DNA from: Plantago major
Lineage: Eukaryota > Streptophyta > Magnoliopsida > Lamiales > Plantaginaceae
Assembly: GCA_026545765.1 (NCBI GenBank)
Contig: CM048840.1
Coordinates: 10,107,265-10,171,264, forward strand
Length of the DNA stretch: 64,000 bases
Direction of reading: 5' to 3'
Below, piece by piece: positions 22,528 to 34,440 of the stretch. Position 1 is the stretch's first letter, and each line of letters begins with the position of its first letter. The notes under the pieces are model-generated. The model ran no database searches, was not told the origin of the DNA, and saw only the letters and a program-made list of their open reading frames with translations. The translations under genes and the position numbers were made by a program.

Positions 22528-22823
22528 CATATTTACCAAAATTATCAAAACTCGTACGTGTAGGTCAAAAAAAAAATTATGTTCTTTTTACGTATTTTTC
22601 TTCTTGCTTCATATTTACCTAAATTATCATTAACTTTCCAAAATTAATTTGTCCGTAAACTCGTGCGTATAGGTCACAATTCTTTTTAGGCATTTTTTCT
22701 TCTTTCTTCATATTTACCCAAATTATCAAAACTCGTACGTGTAGGTCACAAAGAAAAATAAAAATTAAAAAACCGCGCCAGGTATATTTACCAAAATTAT
22801 CAAAACTCGTACGTGTAGGTCAC
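22528..22823. repeat. Three copies of a 40-bp motif
   Basis: TATTTACCAAAATTATCAAA followed by ACTCGTACGTGTAGGTCA occurs at about 22528-22570, 22710-22750 and 22784-22823. The flanking GTTCTTTTTAGGCATTTTTC is also repeated in 22420-22700. The last two copies are linked to the tRNA-derived tail ACCGCGCCAGG. Confidence 0.75.
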
Positions 22824-22846
22824 AAAAAAATAAATATTTAAAAACC

Positions 22847-22919
22847 GCGCCAGGTAGAGGTCAAACCTACGACTTTCTGGTTAGGAAAGCAGACGCTCTA
22901 CCCACTGAGCTACCGCTAG
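22847..22919 (-). pseudogene. tRNA-Arg(CCT) pseudogene
   Basis: The minus strand shows a D-arm TAGCTCAGTGGGTAGAGC, an anticodon loop TTCCTAA (anticodon CCT), a T-arm GTAGGTTTGACC and a 3' acceptor arm CTGGCGC. The 5' acceptor arm reads CTAGCGG and does not pair with the 3' arm, and the T-loop has TTT instead of TTC. A piece of the 3' arm (GCGCCAGG) is repeated 72 bp away at 22775-22782. It is therefore a relic rather than a working gene. Confidence 0.7.
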
Positions 22920-23405
22920 TTGTTAAATAATGTAATGTATAAACAACTTCAACAGCGTCACCATATCAGACAACATCTCTATAGCAAGGGTTCGAGCCCT
23001 ACAGAAGGCAACAAAGAAAAACGAATGGACACTTTGTCCTGGAGATGGAAAGGAAGAAGAACTTTTGCATGAGAAAATATGGGTATGCTACATAGAATAG
23101 AGAGCACGAGAGAGATCCGTCTGTGCATCCGAGAAGAAGGCAGACGGGGAGCCTGACTCCTTTCCATAAAAGTCTACCTATAGGTAGGGATGAATAAGAC
23201 ATGCCGCTCTTGAAGTTACCTTGAGCTGGATCAATTACATCAGAAAGTTAAAAGCTTCACTGCTTATCTAAAAGACTTCCAAAGTACATATCGAAACCAA
23301 GTACAAACTACAAACGTTATAAGAATGTCCAAGTATCAATAACGCCATAGGTTAAATTCACTCCAAAATCACTCTACATTTCGGGCCAAGTTACAAGATT
23401 CGTCA
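22920..23405. other. Spacer downstream of the SPX gene
   Basis: No convincing coding frame. Two overlapping minus frames (22979-23202) are antisense-type chance frames. It may hold the 3' untranslated part of the SPX transcript. Confidence 0.4.
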
Positions 23406-24017
23406 CTATGCTTCCATCGGTGGAAGAGAAAACATGCTTATAGTCGAACTTCGACTTCTGATTTGTCTCAAGGTCTGTAAAGCTGATCTGCTAAGCCTCA
23501 AATACTGGCTTTCCATCAGTCTAGCAGTTCCTGCTGGAAGTTCAATGTAAGTATCTACCTGTGAATCTTGCTGCAATTGCTCATGCCGAGAAAAGATATG
23601 GCAAATCAAGATCTCACACTCCTGTACCAGGTTGTTTATCACTTCAGTCCGAGAGAATGGCTGTTGTAGCACATTCCATATGAAAGGGAGTCGAATTACA
23701 TCGCCACTTCTCTTGTCATACTTCTTCAATATCTTCAGCAGTCCTGCTCAGATTGAGAGCAGACAAATTTTGGAACACAAGTCCTCGGCATGTACTTAAC
23801 AGTTAAAATCGCAACTTGCAAACACATTTCTAATTCGTAAACACAATACACACCCAGAGGAAGCAAAGTTAAAGGCTTAAATGAGCATACCTATGTAGTT
23901 GAGAGCACTGTAGTTGTTCAACAAAATCATCTCTCCATGAATATCTACAACCTTTCTTCCTAATCTCATAAGCTCTTCTTTCGAATCATTGGCCTCAGAA
24001 ACTTCAGCTTTCAGCAG
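23406..24017 (-). CDS. SPX-domain protein, last two exons
   Basis: Exon 23891-24017 (127 bp) and exon 23406-23743 (338 bp) join across an intron with GTATGC and CTGAGCAG borders to give 154 residues ending at a TAG. The first exon has VVDIHGEMILLNNYSALNY and the join gives GLLKILKKYDKRSG, the hallmark of the SPX domain C-terminal helices. RLPFIWNVLQQPF and the terminal SRSSTISMFSLPPME resemble SPX1/2-type proteins. SPX proteins bind inositol pyrophosphates and restrain PHR transcription factors in phosphate signalling. The acceptor TTGTTATAG at 24018 means at least one more exon lies upstream. I could not find the N-terminal exon before 27500, so the gene may be partial or have a long first intron. 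Confidence 0.8.
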
Positions 24018-24078
24018 CTATAACAATCAAAGTCCCACAAATTAAAAAGGTAAGTACTCAGTACCTGAAAGTTAAAAA

Positions 24079-24380
24079 CTGAATTACTGATTGTACCAAC
24101 TGTAGTACAATTAGGGTTCATATGCCAGCTCTAAATCAGTCACTCTCAACTCGTGTTACTTGGCTTATTCTCAGAATTACGTTGGGCATTTTGGCATGGT
24201 ACTATGTCGCATCTTTTCACACTTGTAATTGAGATAATTACTACCCAACGAGGAGTAATTTCTCACCTATACACAGCCCAGTCTAGATCATAGTTTGTAA
24301 GTAGAATTACACAGCAAAAATCAATACAAGAAAAGCTTCTGAGATGTTTATCTACTTCGTTTTTAACATGTATTTGATTA
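24079..24380. repeat. 300-bp dispersed repeat, copy 2
   Basis: A direct repeat of 16603-16903. It lies just upstream of the SPX exon at 23891-24017, thus inside its first intron if the gene is intact. Confidence 0.75.
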
Positions 24381-27300
24381 ATTCCTGACTCAAGTACAGG
24401 CTACTCTGGGATCATAAGACAGGGCAGCTACATCGGATTTCAGCCTCAAGTGGAGCTATAGACTCATTCCATGCAAGCACCCTTTCACCTATAAGAACTA
24501 GAACATTTCCTGACCGTCATATAATCCATCTACCAAAGACCAAGTAGTAATCTGTTATTCAAAGATGTCATAAATGGAGTATCCGAAGAAGATCGAATTG
24601 CATATGAAATATTATTGAATAGCCATTTCATCTAAAAGTTACAACTATTTTATCAAAAGATTAACGAAAATCACTTATCAAGGGCACCTAGCTAATTGAC
24701 AGTCATTTAAAAGAATTAACATCTCACAAACAGGATATCAACATAGTATCTATCATAAAAAGGACGAATCTTGTGAGGCTAGAATGGCAAACGGTGCAGA
24801 AAACACAAGATAATAACGGCAAGTCGGGACAAGTAATGCCACATTAACAGCTACAAAGGATAACAGGAAGCCAAAGATAAGTAGAAAACAAAGTGAACAT
24901 GGGGGATCTCTAGTTGTAACAAATGGATAACTATTGGAATCAGTGCTAAATATATACACAAAGCAAGTAAATTTTCAGCAGAAAATCATTGAATACTTGG
25001 ATACATTGCCACCAATCAGAAGTCAGAATGCAGCAGTCCCAGTGACATAGCTAAGCCAACAAAATAAGCATACATATTTATGCCCAGGCAGATTAGATCT
25101 TTCAAGTAAGAAATGACAGAATCCCCTTTCAGATTAGGGGTAATATCTGGATTTTGGAAATTTTAAATTATAAAATATTCCGGTTACATTTAGTATAGGA
25201 CAAGAACTTCATTGTAAAGACATCTTCTTGGCAAATCATCTCATGCTCAGTTATTGTTTCAAACACAATTTCAATCCCCAGTATTGCAATATTCTCTAAT
25301 GTGTTCAATGCCAGGCTAAAAATTAGATAAGTTTATTTTTGTAAACCAGAATTTCATGATAGAAAGATGAAGAAGTTCACTAATATATCTAAGCCAATTT
25401 CTCATAGTCTAACTAGTCTCAAGGGTGTCGGTGAAAGTCAAAGAATAGAATTAGCAGGAACAACAGCTTAGATGTGAATCAGTTTCCTGGTAAAAATACA
25501 AATACAAGTAACCATCAGGGGTTAAAATCTTAATTTCAAGATAAGTTTAAAATTCTTGAACAGGACTATGTTTGGAGCGTTTACTGATATTGAAAATAAA
25601 ATTACGTCACAGGAGCATTTTTGGAGCGTTTACTGATATTGAAAATAAAATTACGTCACAGGCACTCAATCCCATCACCTCATACTTGTATTTTGAGCTC
25701 CCTTACCACTCAACCACCTTTATGACTCCCTTTTTTTTTTAATTAATAGCACATCACATTTTTTGACTAATTATTAAAATATATACTCGATGAACTTTTT
25801 ACCGCCACTTTGATAATATCAATAAAATTATCAGAGGTTAGAAATAAATATTTGTAAGCATTGTAACTTAATAAGAAAAAAAAACCCGGTACTAGTTGTA
25901 TAGTATGCATGTGTGCGTTTCAAAGAGAGGCGGATGGATTAAAAAGAGACAAATATAATAACGATTGATTTTTCAATTTTATTTATTTTTAGATCAGGAA
26001 CATTCGTGGAATAAAAAGATACTAAGAAAGGGCTTTTCTTTTTTCAAAAACTAACTTGATTTAAGATGCGTGAACGAGCTTTTATTAATCAATGGTAAAA
26101 AACCCTCTGGAGATGAAAAGTTAGCTTAAAATCTAGTACTAAACAGAGATTATCATAAGTTAATTTTGTTACATAATTAAGTTCAACTCGGGAACTATCA
26201 TCACAATCAAGTTAACTCGGATGGATTAAAAAGAGACAAATATAATAACGATTGATTTTTTAATTTTAATTTTGCTTTCTTTTCCAATCCTCTCGTATAA
26301 TCCAGACATAATAAGTTCGCCGGAACAACTAGTTTGGGCGACTAGTTGTTGGGTTAATTCGTTGTATCATGGGAAACAAGCGTATGCGATTCCTCCAAGC
26401 ACCATAGGTGAGGGGGCGTAATTATTTTAAGGAAACTGTGCAAGCACATGCCTCGGATTGGATTTTTGTTCAAAAGGCGGTTTAGCTGATTATATCCTTT
26501 TGTATTATTTATCTTCGATTCTATGTTATGGAACTAACAATAATTGCAACAACAAACGCTCGATGGATAATCTACATGTGAGCAAATGATAAACTTCAAC
26601 AAGAGAACTCTCACTCTGAAAGAATTAAAAAAACTCCAATATGTATTATCAAAAACTTAATCCTTTTCTGGCACCCCTTTGGCAACACTGCAACACTCCG
26701 TCATGGCCAGCAAAATTCCAGATTCGAGAAAACCATAATTTATGGCAAAATTTATATAAACAAGTAGATTGGGAATCAGGATCTAAATTGGTAATCGTCT
26801 CATCTTCAGAATGCACGATAACGACTCCAGTGTAAAAAAAACTTTATTCCTAAACTCGAACCCTAATTGGACAACGCCTGGGGTTGTTGCTAGCAAATGA
26901 GTTGATATGGACCATAAGTGAATCAGAGATTGAGAAGCGGATGTCATAAAACACCAGTCTATAAGACCGTCCCCGATCACCTGCAATGGCCGCGTCACGC
27001 GGACATTGCAGGAGCTTCATATAAGAGCTATATATGCACCTGCTGCGGCTGGTCCTTCAAGGACAGCTAGAGACCGTTTGGGGATGTGTCTCAGTGGCCC
27101 AACTCCTTCAAAATACTATCTTTATTTCAATATTCCAACTATTTTAAACATTAAAAAAATAAAATAAAAAACAAAAGAAAATTAAGGTGACCAAAACCCA
27201 ATGACCACTATGTGACCAGTACCACAGGGGCAGTTTTGGTCACCGGGATTCCAGTGACGTGACCATTGAAAAACGATGGTCGCCCACAGGGAGTGGTCTA

Positions 27301-27521
27301 ATTGGTGAATATAGATTGGAGTTGATTGTTGTGAAGAGTAAAAGTCGTAGAGATAAGAAGAGGAACACTAGAGAAGAACTGTGCATGGACGATTCATATT
27401 AGTTTGTGCGTGTTAAACACGGTACTGGATTTTTCATAGTTTTGGATAAAGTGTACTTAGAGCGATAAAATTGAGTAAAAATATGTGCCTCTCCACGCGC
27501 CAAATATTTGGTTATATTATT
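24381..27521. other. AT-rich noncoding stretch with small local duplications
   Basis: No gene recognised. A 43-bp segment is duplicated at 25571-25613 and 25620-25662 (TTTGGAGCGTTTACTGATAT..). Another identical 43-bp segment is at 25931-25973 and 26218-26260 (CGGATGGATTAAAAAGAGAC..). A third piece (26150-26216) matches the end of the SWEET gene. The block at 26340-26480 (GCACCATAGGTGAGGGGGCG) looks like an old transposon end, unproven. Confidence 0.5.
26150..26216. repeat. Copy of the SWEET gene end
   Basis: TTATCATAAGTTAATTTTGT and the following bases to CAATCAAGTTAA match 30423-30489, which spans the SWEET stop codon and the start of its 3' flank. It may be a scrap of a second SWEET copy or a shared repeat. 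Confidence 0.6.
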
Positions 27522-27594
27522 ACTTTAATTTAATACGTAATATGTCACAAAATAATGAGCACCACACACATTTCGCGGTGTACCAATCTCTTGT
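27522..27594. repeat. Direct repeat left of the Harbinger element
   Basis: ATGTCACAAAATAATGAGCA and CGGTGTACCAATCTC recur, with changes, at 29757-29828 on the other side of the Harbinger element. The repeats are not immediately next to the element ends. Confidence 0.6.
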
Positions 27595-27696
27595 ATGTGC
27601 GTGTCCCATTCAACTTAAATTAAGGTTCTGTTCTTTTCAACTGAAAACTCTTTCAGTTCAGCTCGTCTTCAGTTCAGTTCAGTTCATTAAATTCAT

Positions 27697-27838
<142 letters not shown>

Positions 27839-28096
27839 TATCATTTATTTACACACCCGATCTTTTGTACGAGGAAAATAAGAAAATTTATCCAATTGAG
27901 TTCTTTTCAACTTCTTTTTCTTTCTTTCTTTTTAATACGACATTTAGTAGATCAATGAAATAAAGAGTATAGTTACAATTTGAACTAACAAAAAATCTAC
28001 ATGTTCAAAAACTCCAAAACAAGTTAAACCAAACCAAAAGTCGGACCAAACTTTATAAAAATAATATTATATATCACAAATATTAAAAAATGGCAT

Positions 28097-28468
28097 TTAT
28101 TCCTCCATATTATCTTCCTCGGACTCTATATTATCTTCCTCGGGCTCTATATTGCCTGGAATAGAGCGCCAAATTCTCAATGTTATATCATTGCGCACCC
28201 TGTTCATCGTTTCTTTCCTTGTCGGGTTCAATAAATCATTATCCACTCCACCTTGGACATTGATATCATGTTGCAAAACTGGTATTTCAAGTTTACACAT
28301 GCGCATAAAATTATGAAGAGTGAAGGTAGCAACAATCACGTATATTTGATATGTGTCTTCCATTTGAAGCATCGTATAAAGGACCTTCCATCTCCTTTTC
28401 AAGCCGCCGAAGGCTCTTTCAATAGTAGTTCGTAATGAAGAGTGTCGATAGTTAAAATGCTCAGACAT
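28097..28468 (-). pseudogene. Harbinger transposase, C-terminal fragment
   Basis: A 123-residue frame with FNYRHSSLRTTIERAFGGLK, containing the third acidic residue of the DDE nuclease, followed by CCT-like ATFTLHNFMRM. These are hallmarks of the DDE_Tnp_4 nuclease of PIF/Harbinger. The N-terminal helix-turn-helix region and the first two catalytic aspartates are not found upstream, so it is a remnant. The acidic tail with repeated EEDN is unusual but simple. Confidence 0.85.
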
Positions 28469-29756
28469 CCCTTCCCTTGGTCAAATTCTCCAAATAGGGC
28501 CCTTCTATTCTCTGCAAATATTCAATTAGGTCCCTGCAATTTCTGAAACTTTTCAAAGTCGATTTTTAACATCTCCAAGTCCAAGCTAAGGTTCGAAACT
28601 CATCCTAAACATCATACTCTCACTAATTAACCCAAAAACAACCACAAATAACCAAAGATTCACAAACCCAATTCGAGATTCACAATAAATTCATACTCTT
28701 TGTTTCTATTTCAATGGTTTTCTCCCAACCAATAATCACGTTCTCGTTTCTCCGTCTCAATCATCAACAGTCCATTTAATTCTGTCCGGTTTAGACAAAG
28801 TCATCAAATACGAATCCAACATCCTGTTTTCTTATTTTTAGGAACAACCATGGTAAGGAGAAACGAAGAAAAAGAAGAAGGAAGAAACATGGAGGAGAAA
28901 CTTACCAAGCAGAAGTTGAAAATCCCAGGTTTGAAGAAGAAGCCGATTTCACGTAAAAGATGAATAAGAACGTTCTGTATAAAAGTTGAAGAAGAACATT
29001 CTGTATAAGGGTTTTAATGGGTTTTAATGAGGTTTGGGAGCTGGGCTTCAACTTGGACCTTTAACAAGTCCAATTTAAATTTTTCTCGTAAGCCTATTAT
29101 AACAATACGTATAAAATCGAAAAATTTCACGGGATTTTACAATAAAACAAAGTTACGTTAATCAAATATACTTAATTTCTTTTCATGAAAGTTGAAATAT
29201 GAGTATTGGGACTGAAAGTTGAAGAATCAGTTTGGGAAATGGAACAATGATAGAGGTTCTGGAAAAAAAGAGTGTTGATGTAAAATTGTTGACACGAGCT
29301 TGTGCATAGTTTATGGACAAGTGATTTTGGTTAAGCTTTTAATTATTTTATTTGCCGAACATTGTCCATACTCTTGTAAACATTTTCAAGTTGTAATAAA
29401 TTTCACCGATTCAAAAAAAAAATAGACAAAGACAGTTTATACGACGATTAAAATTCGATTTTAATCGAGTTATCATTCTCATATTGTTTTCCACGCGGTT
29501 GGTTTTAAAGTTTGTTATACAATAATAAAAAAAAATGTAAAGTGACAGAAAAAAGAGTAGGAAGAATGTAAGAAACATGACAAAAATAATATATTTTTTT
29601 AATTGTGATTATATATACCATCATATAATTGTTATTATTATTACACAATAATTTCTTCAGTTCAGTTCAGTTAGTTTCAGTTCAGTTCCATTCAGTTCAG
29701 TAAATTTCAGTTGAAAAGAACAGAGCCTAAGTTTTTAATTGCACAACTTTTATAGT

Positions 29757-29828
29757 TGTCAAATTATATACTGTATTATGTCACAAAGTAATGGGCACCG
29801 GCATTTCACGGTGTACCATCTCTATCTC
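29757..29828. repeat. Direct repeat right of the Harbinger element
   Basis: Partner of 27522-27594 (TATGTCACAAAGTAATGGGC, CGGTGTACCATCTC). Confidence 0.6.
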
Positions 29829-29939
29829 ACGCAAACACACATACTCCTATATACTTTTCAATACTGTTATCTTTAAATCTTTTACTATAATTCAATTAAT
29901 CCGAGAAATTCCCAAGTGCAAGGATGAAATACATGAATA

Positions 29940-30261
29940 CTCCCTCCTATTTTTAATATAAGATGTTGTATTTCACAAAAATTAATACAAATCTCTCTTC
30001 ATTAATAGTCTTGGTAAATAATTTAAAACAAAAATATTAGTATCTTGAACAAATAAATTCACAAATAAAATATGAGAAATGTACTTAACTTTTGTAGTGT
30101 CCAAGATAAAATAAATAAAAAATAATAAAATCAATGAGTTTGATGTCTAATAAATTGTGAAAACACAAAATTACGTAGCACAATCTACTAAAACATTTTA
30201 TATCTGTCAAATGGAAAATAACCAAAAACATCTTATATTAAATATTAAAAATAGGAGGGAG
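29940..30261. mobile_element. Stowaway MITE (322 bp)
   Basis: It begins CTCCCTCCTATTTTTAATAT and ends with the inverted copy AAAAATAGGAGGGAG. Both ends are flanked by TA (29938-29939 and 30262-30263), the target duplication of Tc1/mariner-type Stowaway MITEs. ATAAGATGTT is also shared by both arms. It has no coding capacity. Confidence 0.9.
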
Positions 30262-30422
30262 TATGTTATTTCTCTGCAACCATAAAATTGAGAGTAGAAC
30301 AAGCTACGCGTGATGTGCTTGTCGACGAAATAAAATAAACAAAGACCAGTGACTAAACGACCAAAGCAAACAAGAATCGAGTCAATGAGACAAAACAGCC
30401 GCAGACAACAAATTTATGTATG

Positions 30423-30489
30423 TTATCATAAGTTAATTTTGTTACATAATAAAGTTAAACTCGGTAACTTATTATCACGATCAAGTTAA
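30423..30489. repeat. Partner of the repeat at 26150-26216
   Basis: Includes the last codons and stop of the SWEET gene and its immediate 3' flank. Confidence 0.55.
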
Positions 30490-31943
30490 GTCCTGAACTA
30501 GCGGGGCCTCGAGATCAACGGTAGAATCCTCCATAGCAGTACCTGAGGAAGATTTGGCAACAAAATTTATTACTCTAGATGGTGTTACAAGTCGTACTGT
30601 AAACATGAACGTCTCAAATTTGAAATATATGAAAGATTCGACAGAAGAACATGACAAGTAAACACCTGAACTTCGAAATTTCACCATAAGGATACAAGAT
30701 ACGAGGAGCTGGACGATTTCCAAAATTATGCCACCTCCGTGAGCAATCTGTGGAACAGGGGAAAGTGTAAAGCACAAACCGAAACAAGGGACAGTCACAT
30801 ACTTATAATGGTGTGAAATCAATGTGTACTTACAGCAAGGTAAACATCGTAGGTAGGGCTATAAAGATATGCATATGCAAACCACGCGACAGCATTCAAG
30901 AAATACATTGTGCATAATCCAAACGGCAAGTAATGTGTGGTTCGCGTCTTGCATGCATCTATCTGGAAATCAATAAAATATATATAAGTTTGTATCAATG
31001 CAAGGGAAAAGATCAGTGTATATTGGGTAACAAGCAAACATCAGACTCAAGAGAGATTTAACATCAGTGTATATTGGGTAAACAAGCAGCAGATTTAAGA
31101 GAGATTGAAGAGGTTAGATTCTTACTATTGAAGGTATCGGAGAAGCATACATAATAATTCCAACTGTAGCAGCAGTGGACCCAGTAATATGTGGATGATC
31201 TAGGAGGGGAGGCCAATAAGGCCAAGGACCCGCAAATACAAAATACAGGTACAATATAAGCTCTGGGAAGATGGCTGTCCGTTCGATAATCAACTGATCA
31301 TGCAGGTAGCAAAAGTCGTAGTACTTTGTTAGATAAGATAATAATACGACACATAAACAGAGTATATGACAATGAGTTACCTTGTTACGACGTATAGTAT
31401 TATCCTTGAAAGTCATCATGTAATAGGTCTGAACTATACAGCAAACCAAATTGACAAACACGACGCATATATTCTGGAATGTGGGGAATTCTATAACTGG
31501 TTCACTGAGACCATAAAACATCCATACGACGCACGCCAGCTGAGTAAAAGAAAATGGGTAGGGTTGTAGACCTCCAGTTGACTTCTCCCTTGTTATTCGC
31601 CAAATAATTGGCCTGTGATTAAATTTAACAAAGGAAAGAAAAAAAAACTAAATCAGATCAAATCATACCTATAGCGAGTTTGACGACTAAGAAATTTGTT
31701 TAAAGAACATACATAATCAAGACTAGGTAGAGGGAGTAGAAATTACTCACATTGGATACACAATTAGCAGAGCAAGTGACACAGCAGAAGCTACATAAAA
31801 ACGAATTAATAAGCAAACAAGAATGAATAACTACAATAAGAAGAAACACAGTAGTATATTGTAAGTTTAGGAAAGGCAAAAGAAAACGTCGTCGACAAAC
31901 CTGTAATGCCCAACACTAGGTCTGGTGTTCCTAAAAAATTCAT
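30481..31943 (-). CDS. SWEET (MtN3/saliva) sugar transporter, seven exons
   Basis: Exons on the minus strand: 31943-31901, 31790-31751, 31612-31381, 31293-31126, 30962-30834, 30747-30666 and 30542-30481. All six introns have GT..AG borders and the phases fit, giving 756 bp and 251 residues without a stop. The first MtN3 repeat holds YPMPIIWRITREKSTGG and VVWMFYGLSEP; the second holds IIMYASP and TRTTHYLPFGLCTMYFLNA. About seven hydrophobic helices can be drawn. SWEETs move sugars across the plasma or vacuolar membrane by uniport. The N-terminus is short and the first two exons (43 and 40 bp) are very small, so the start is less sure. The acidic tail ends LEAPLVQDLT. It appears functional, but it is divergent from the usual SWEET sequences I know, so substrate and clade are open. 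Confidence 0.82.
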
Positions 31944-32800
31944 CTTTCTCAGCAATTTTGATCTGATAGTCATGATAACAGAAAATATGAAACATAGTTA
32001 AAACCGATCGAGTACAAGTAAAATTTAAAACACACTTGATCAACAAACACGCACAAAATTATACACTCCATGGCCAATAAGTTAAGTTGTAATATAATAT
32101 GTAGAAATCACTACAGGAAAGCATTGATCTTTGAATTATAAATATGCAGGATATTAATTTGTTGTAATAACCATTAAGTAGAAGCTATTTGTGGAAGGAA
32201 GATATGTAGCTAATGATGTATATGCAATGTAACAAATTTAAACAGAAAAAAGCTACCTTTAAGGCTTTAACCAACAAGTAGAGACACAAAAAATCTCATA
32301 AATATAGTTTTCAAACAAGAAGAAGCAAAAAGATGTAAACTTGGATTTCATCAACTGATAATGAGCGGTATAAGGCAAATTGAAAAGCCAAATCTCATCC
32401 ACAATAATAAAAATAAAGAGGTTAATAAGGCGAGAATGATTTGTGGTGATCGGAATGCTAAGGAACCTTACAAACGCAACGGACGGAGGTCGATGTTTCC
32501 CGGCGATATTGCAGAGCAAAATTGGGGCTTCACGTTTCTCGCTCGCCCTGATTAGGGGGTTTTGCTCAATTGGAAAATTTCGTGAAGCAGTATTGTCTTG
32601 CCCAGGCAAATTTCTTACCTCGTTATCACACACACAGGACGTTTGCTCTGTTTTCTTTTTTTTCTACTGTATTTTTTCTTTTCCGCTGAGAGACTGATGA
32701 TAGCTATGTTTGCCCAGGCAAATTGCTTACCTTTCGCGAGCACAATTGGTATCAGATCAAGGAGTCAATCGATTTGCTAGGTTTTACAGGTTCACCTATA
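31944..32800. other. Upstream region of the SWEET gene
   Basis: AT-rich near the gene, with no clear TATA chosen. A possible noncoding donor (AAAG/GTAGCT on the minus strand near 32256) could belong to a 5' UTR intron. Several short plus frames at 32361-32780 look like chance frames. GCCCAGGCAAATT(T/G)CTTACC is repeated at 32598-32619 and 32711-32732. Confidence 0.35.
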
Positions 32801-33440
32801 TATATACTCCCAGCAGGAGAACCGCTCTATGACGGCCAGAATAGCAGCATAGAACCGCCAAAAAACCGGACATGCCAAAACCGCTCGACCCGGACAAAAA
32901 CCGGTGAAAACCGGCGAGCCGGGATCGTCAAACCGCCGGTTTAATCAGTTCTCAGAAAAGAAAGAAAGAAAAAGAAATCTGTTTTACAGAAAAATATAAA
33001 AAAGAAACCCAATTTTCATCCTTCCTTCAATCTCCACTGAGTTCTCAGCCGTTCTTGCTCCAGCTTTGCATCTTTTTCTTCCTTTTTGGCTAACATCGTG
33101 CGATTGAAACTCTGCAAACTGTATTTCTTCTTGACTTCTCCTATGTAGAATCTTGTGAAGTTGTGATGTGATCATTTATGTGTGTGTGGCTGCATGATGG
33201 ATCTGTCAATAATGTTGGAGTTTTGATTCGTTTTTTCTCCAATTGTTGCTCTAGTTGGGTGAGTTCTGTTGACTGTTGAGAGAGACAAAAGTTAAATTGA
33301 TGAGGGAGACAAAGGTGGAAACTGGAAACGTTTATTATTGTGTATCCCACATTTTTAATCCTTTAATTAATAATTTATTATTCCTAATCAATTCCATTTG
33401 AATTTAAATAATTTTTAATTAAGTTTGTATCTAGTTAGCT
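32801..33440. other. CCGG-rich patch and AT-rich flank
   Basis: 32850-32945 is rich in AAACCGG/CCGGTTT, which resembles subterminal repeats of plant hAT elements. No matching second end was found. The rest is noncoding as far as I can see. Confidence 0.35.
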
Positions 33441-33789
33441 TGTGTTTGCAAATGCTTAAAAAAAATGTTTTTGTGATTTTGAAGTAGTAAAATCAGTTTT
33501 TTAGTGTTTTATATTACAACTTCTGCTGCAACTTTTTTGGAAAAAAACAGGTAACCGTTAGAAGCAGAGAAGCAACCCAATAGCTGCTTCTAACTGCTTT
33601 AAGCAAGTAGTAGTTTTTTTTTCAATTAAAAACAACTAATTAAATTAATTTTTGCAAACACTAAAACTTCTGCTTTTACAATTTTAAACTGCTTTTTATA
33701 TGATATATCAAACACTACTGACTTTTGCTTAAAATCAACTTTTAGTAGAAGCAGACAAAAAATCACAAGTAAAAGCATTTGCAAACACA
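33441..33789. mobile_element. MITE-like element (349 bp)
   Basis: It begins TGTGTTTGCAAATGCTT and ends with the exact inverted copy AAGCATTTGCAAACACA. Subterminal text (TTTTTGTGATTTT and AAAATCACAAG) is also inverted. Internal GAAGCAG and CTGCTTCT blocks pair. A target duplication is not obvious, so the superfamily is open (hAT-like is possible). Confidence 0.65.
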
Positions 33790-33819
33790 CACTTATACTT
33801 GTAACTAGAAGACGTATTA

Positions 33820-33960
33820 TTTATTCATAATACTCATCTAGATTCTATATATAAGCTCTCTATAAGCTTCTCATACTTGTATATATACTACATGTACTAT
33901 CAGTTGAATATACAGAATAACACTACCGTTATTTCTCAACACGTTATCAACACGAAAAAT
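33820..33960 (+). repeat. Possible end of a copia LTR with primer site
   Basis: TATATATAAGCTCTC at about 33847 resembles a TATA box, and AACACGTTATCAACACG at about 33938 resembles the primer-site region of some plant copia elements. No coding part follows, so this would be a scrap. Confidence 0.35.
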
Positions 33961-34079
33961 AGGAATTAGAAATTAGTGGAGCACTTTCGTTATTTCACAA
34001 CAAATAGATAGTAATAAAGTAGAAAAGAAAATAGATAGTGAATAAAATATGAGAGAGATTTTTCATTAATAGGTTGAGT

Positions 34080-34143
34080 AATTGAAATTGAAACGTCCTA
34101 AAATGAAAAATCGAAAGTTGAATTAGGGATGGAGGGAGTATAT
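34080..34143. repeat. Stowaway-type MITE end
   Basis: Ends GGATGGAGGGAGTA, the right-hand terminus of a Stowaway element. The matching left end is not seen. Confidence 0.5.
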
Positions 34144-34440
34144 CTGAAATAGTATCGTGAATAGATAATACTTTATCTAGTTAAGCTTTGTTCTCTCCAT
34201 CTTAAAAATTATTAATTTCAATTCAGTTTCAGTTCTGTTCAATTCAAATTTTCTTAGTTGTTTTTTTATACTACGTGAGCACGCTACACATGTTATTGTG
34301 GTATTAGTTACAAATAATAGAAAACCTGATGTTGGTTTCAGGAACTCAGAATGTTAGTTTCAGGTTCATTAAAGTTAGTTTCAGGGCCAACAATGTTAGT
34401 TCAAAACAAAATAGTATTAGTTTCAAAAAATTATAATTGA

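Noticed and set aside
22847..22919. Working tRNA gene
   Set aside because: The acceptor arms do not pair and the T-loop is altered.
32443..32944. Several overlapping plus frames upstream of SWEET
   Set aside because: Short, without motifs, in a region that is probably promoter or 5' leader of SWEET.
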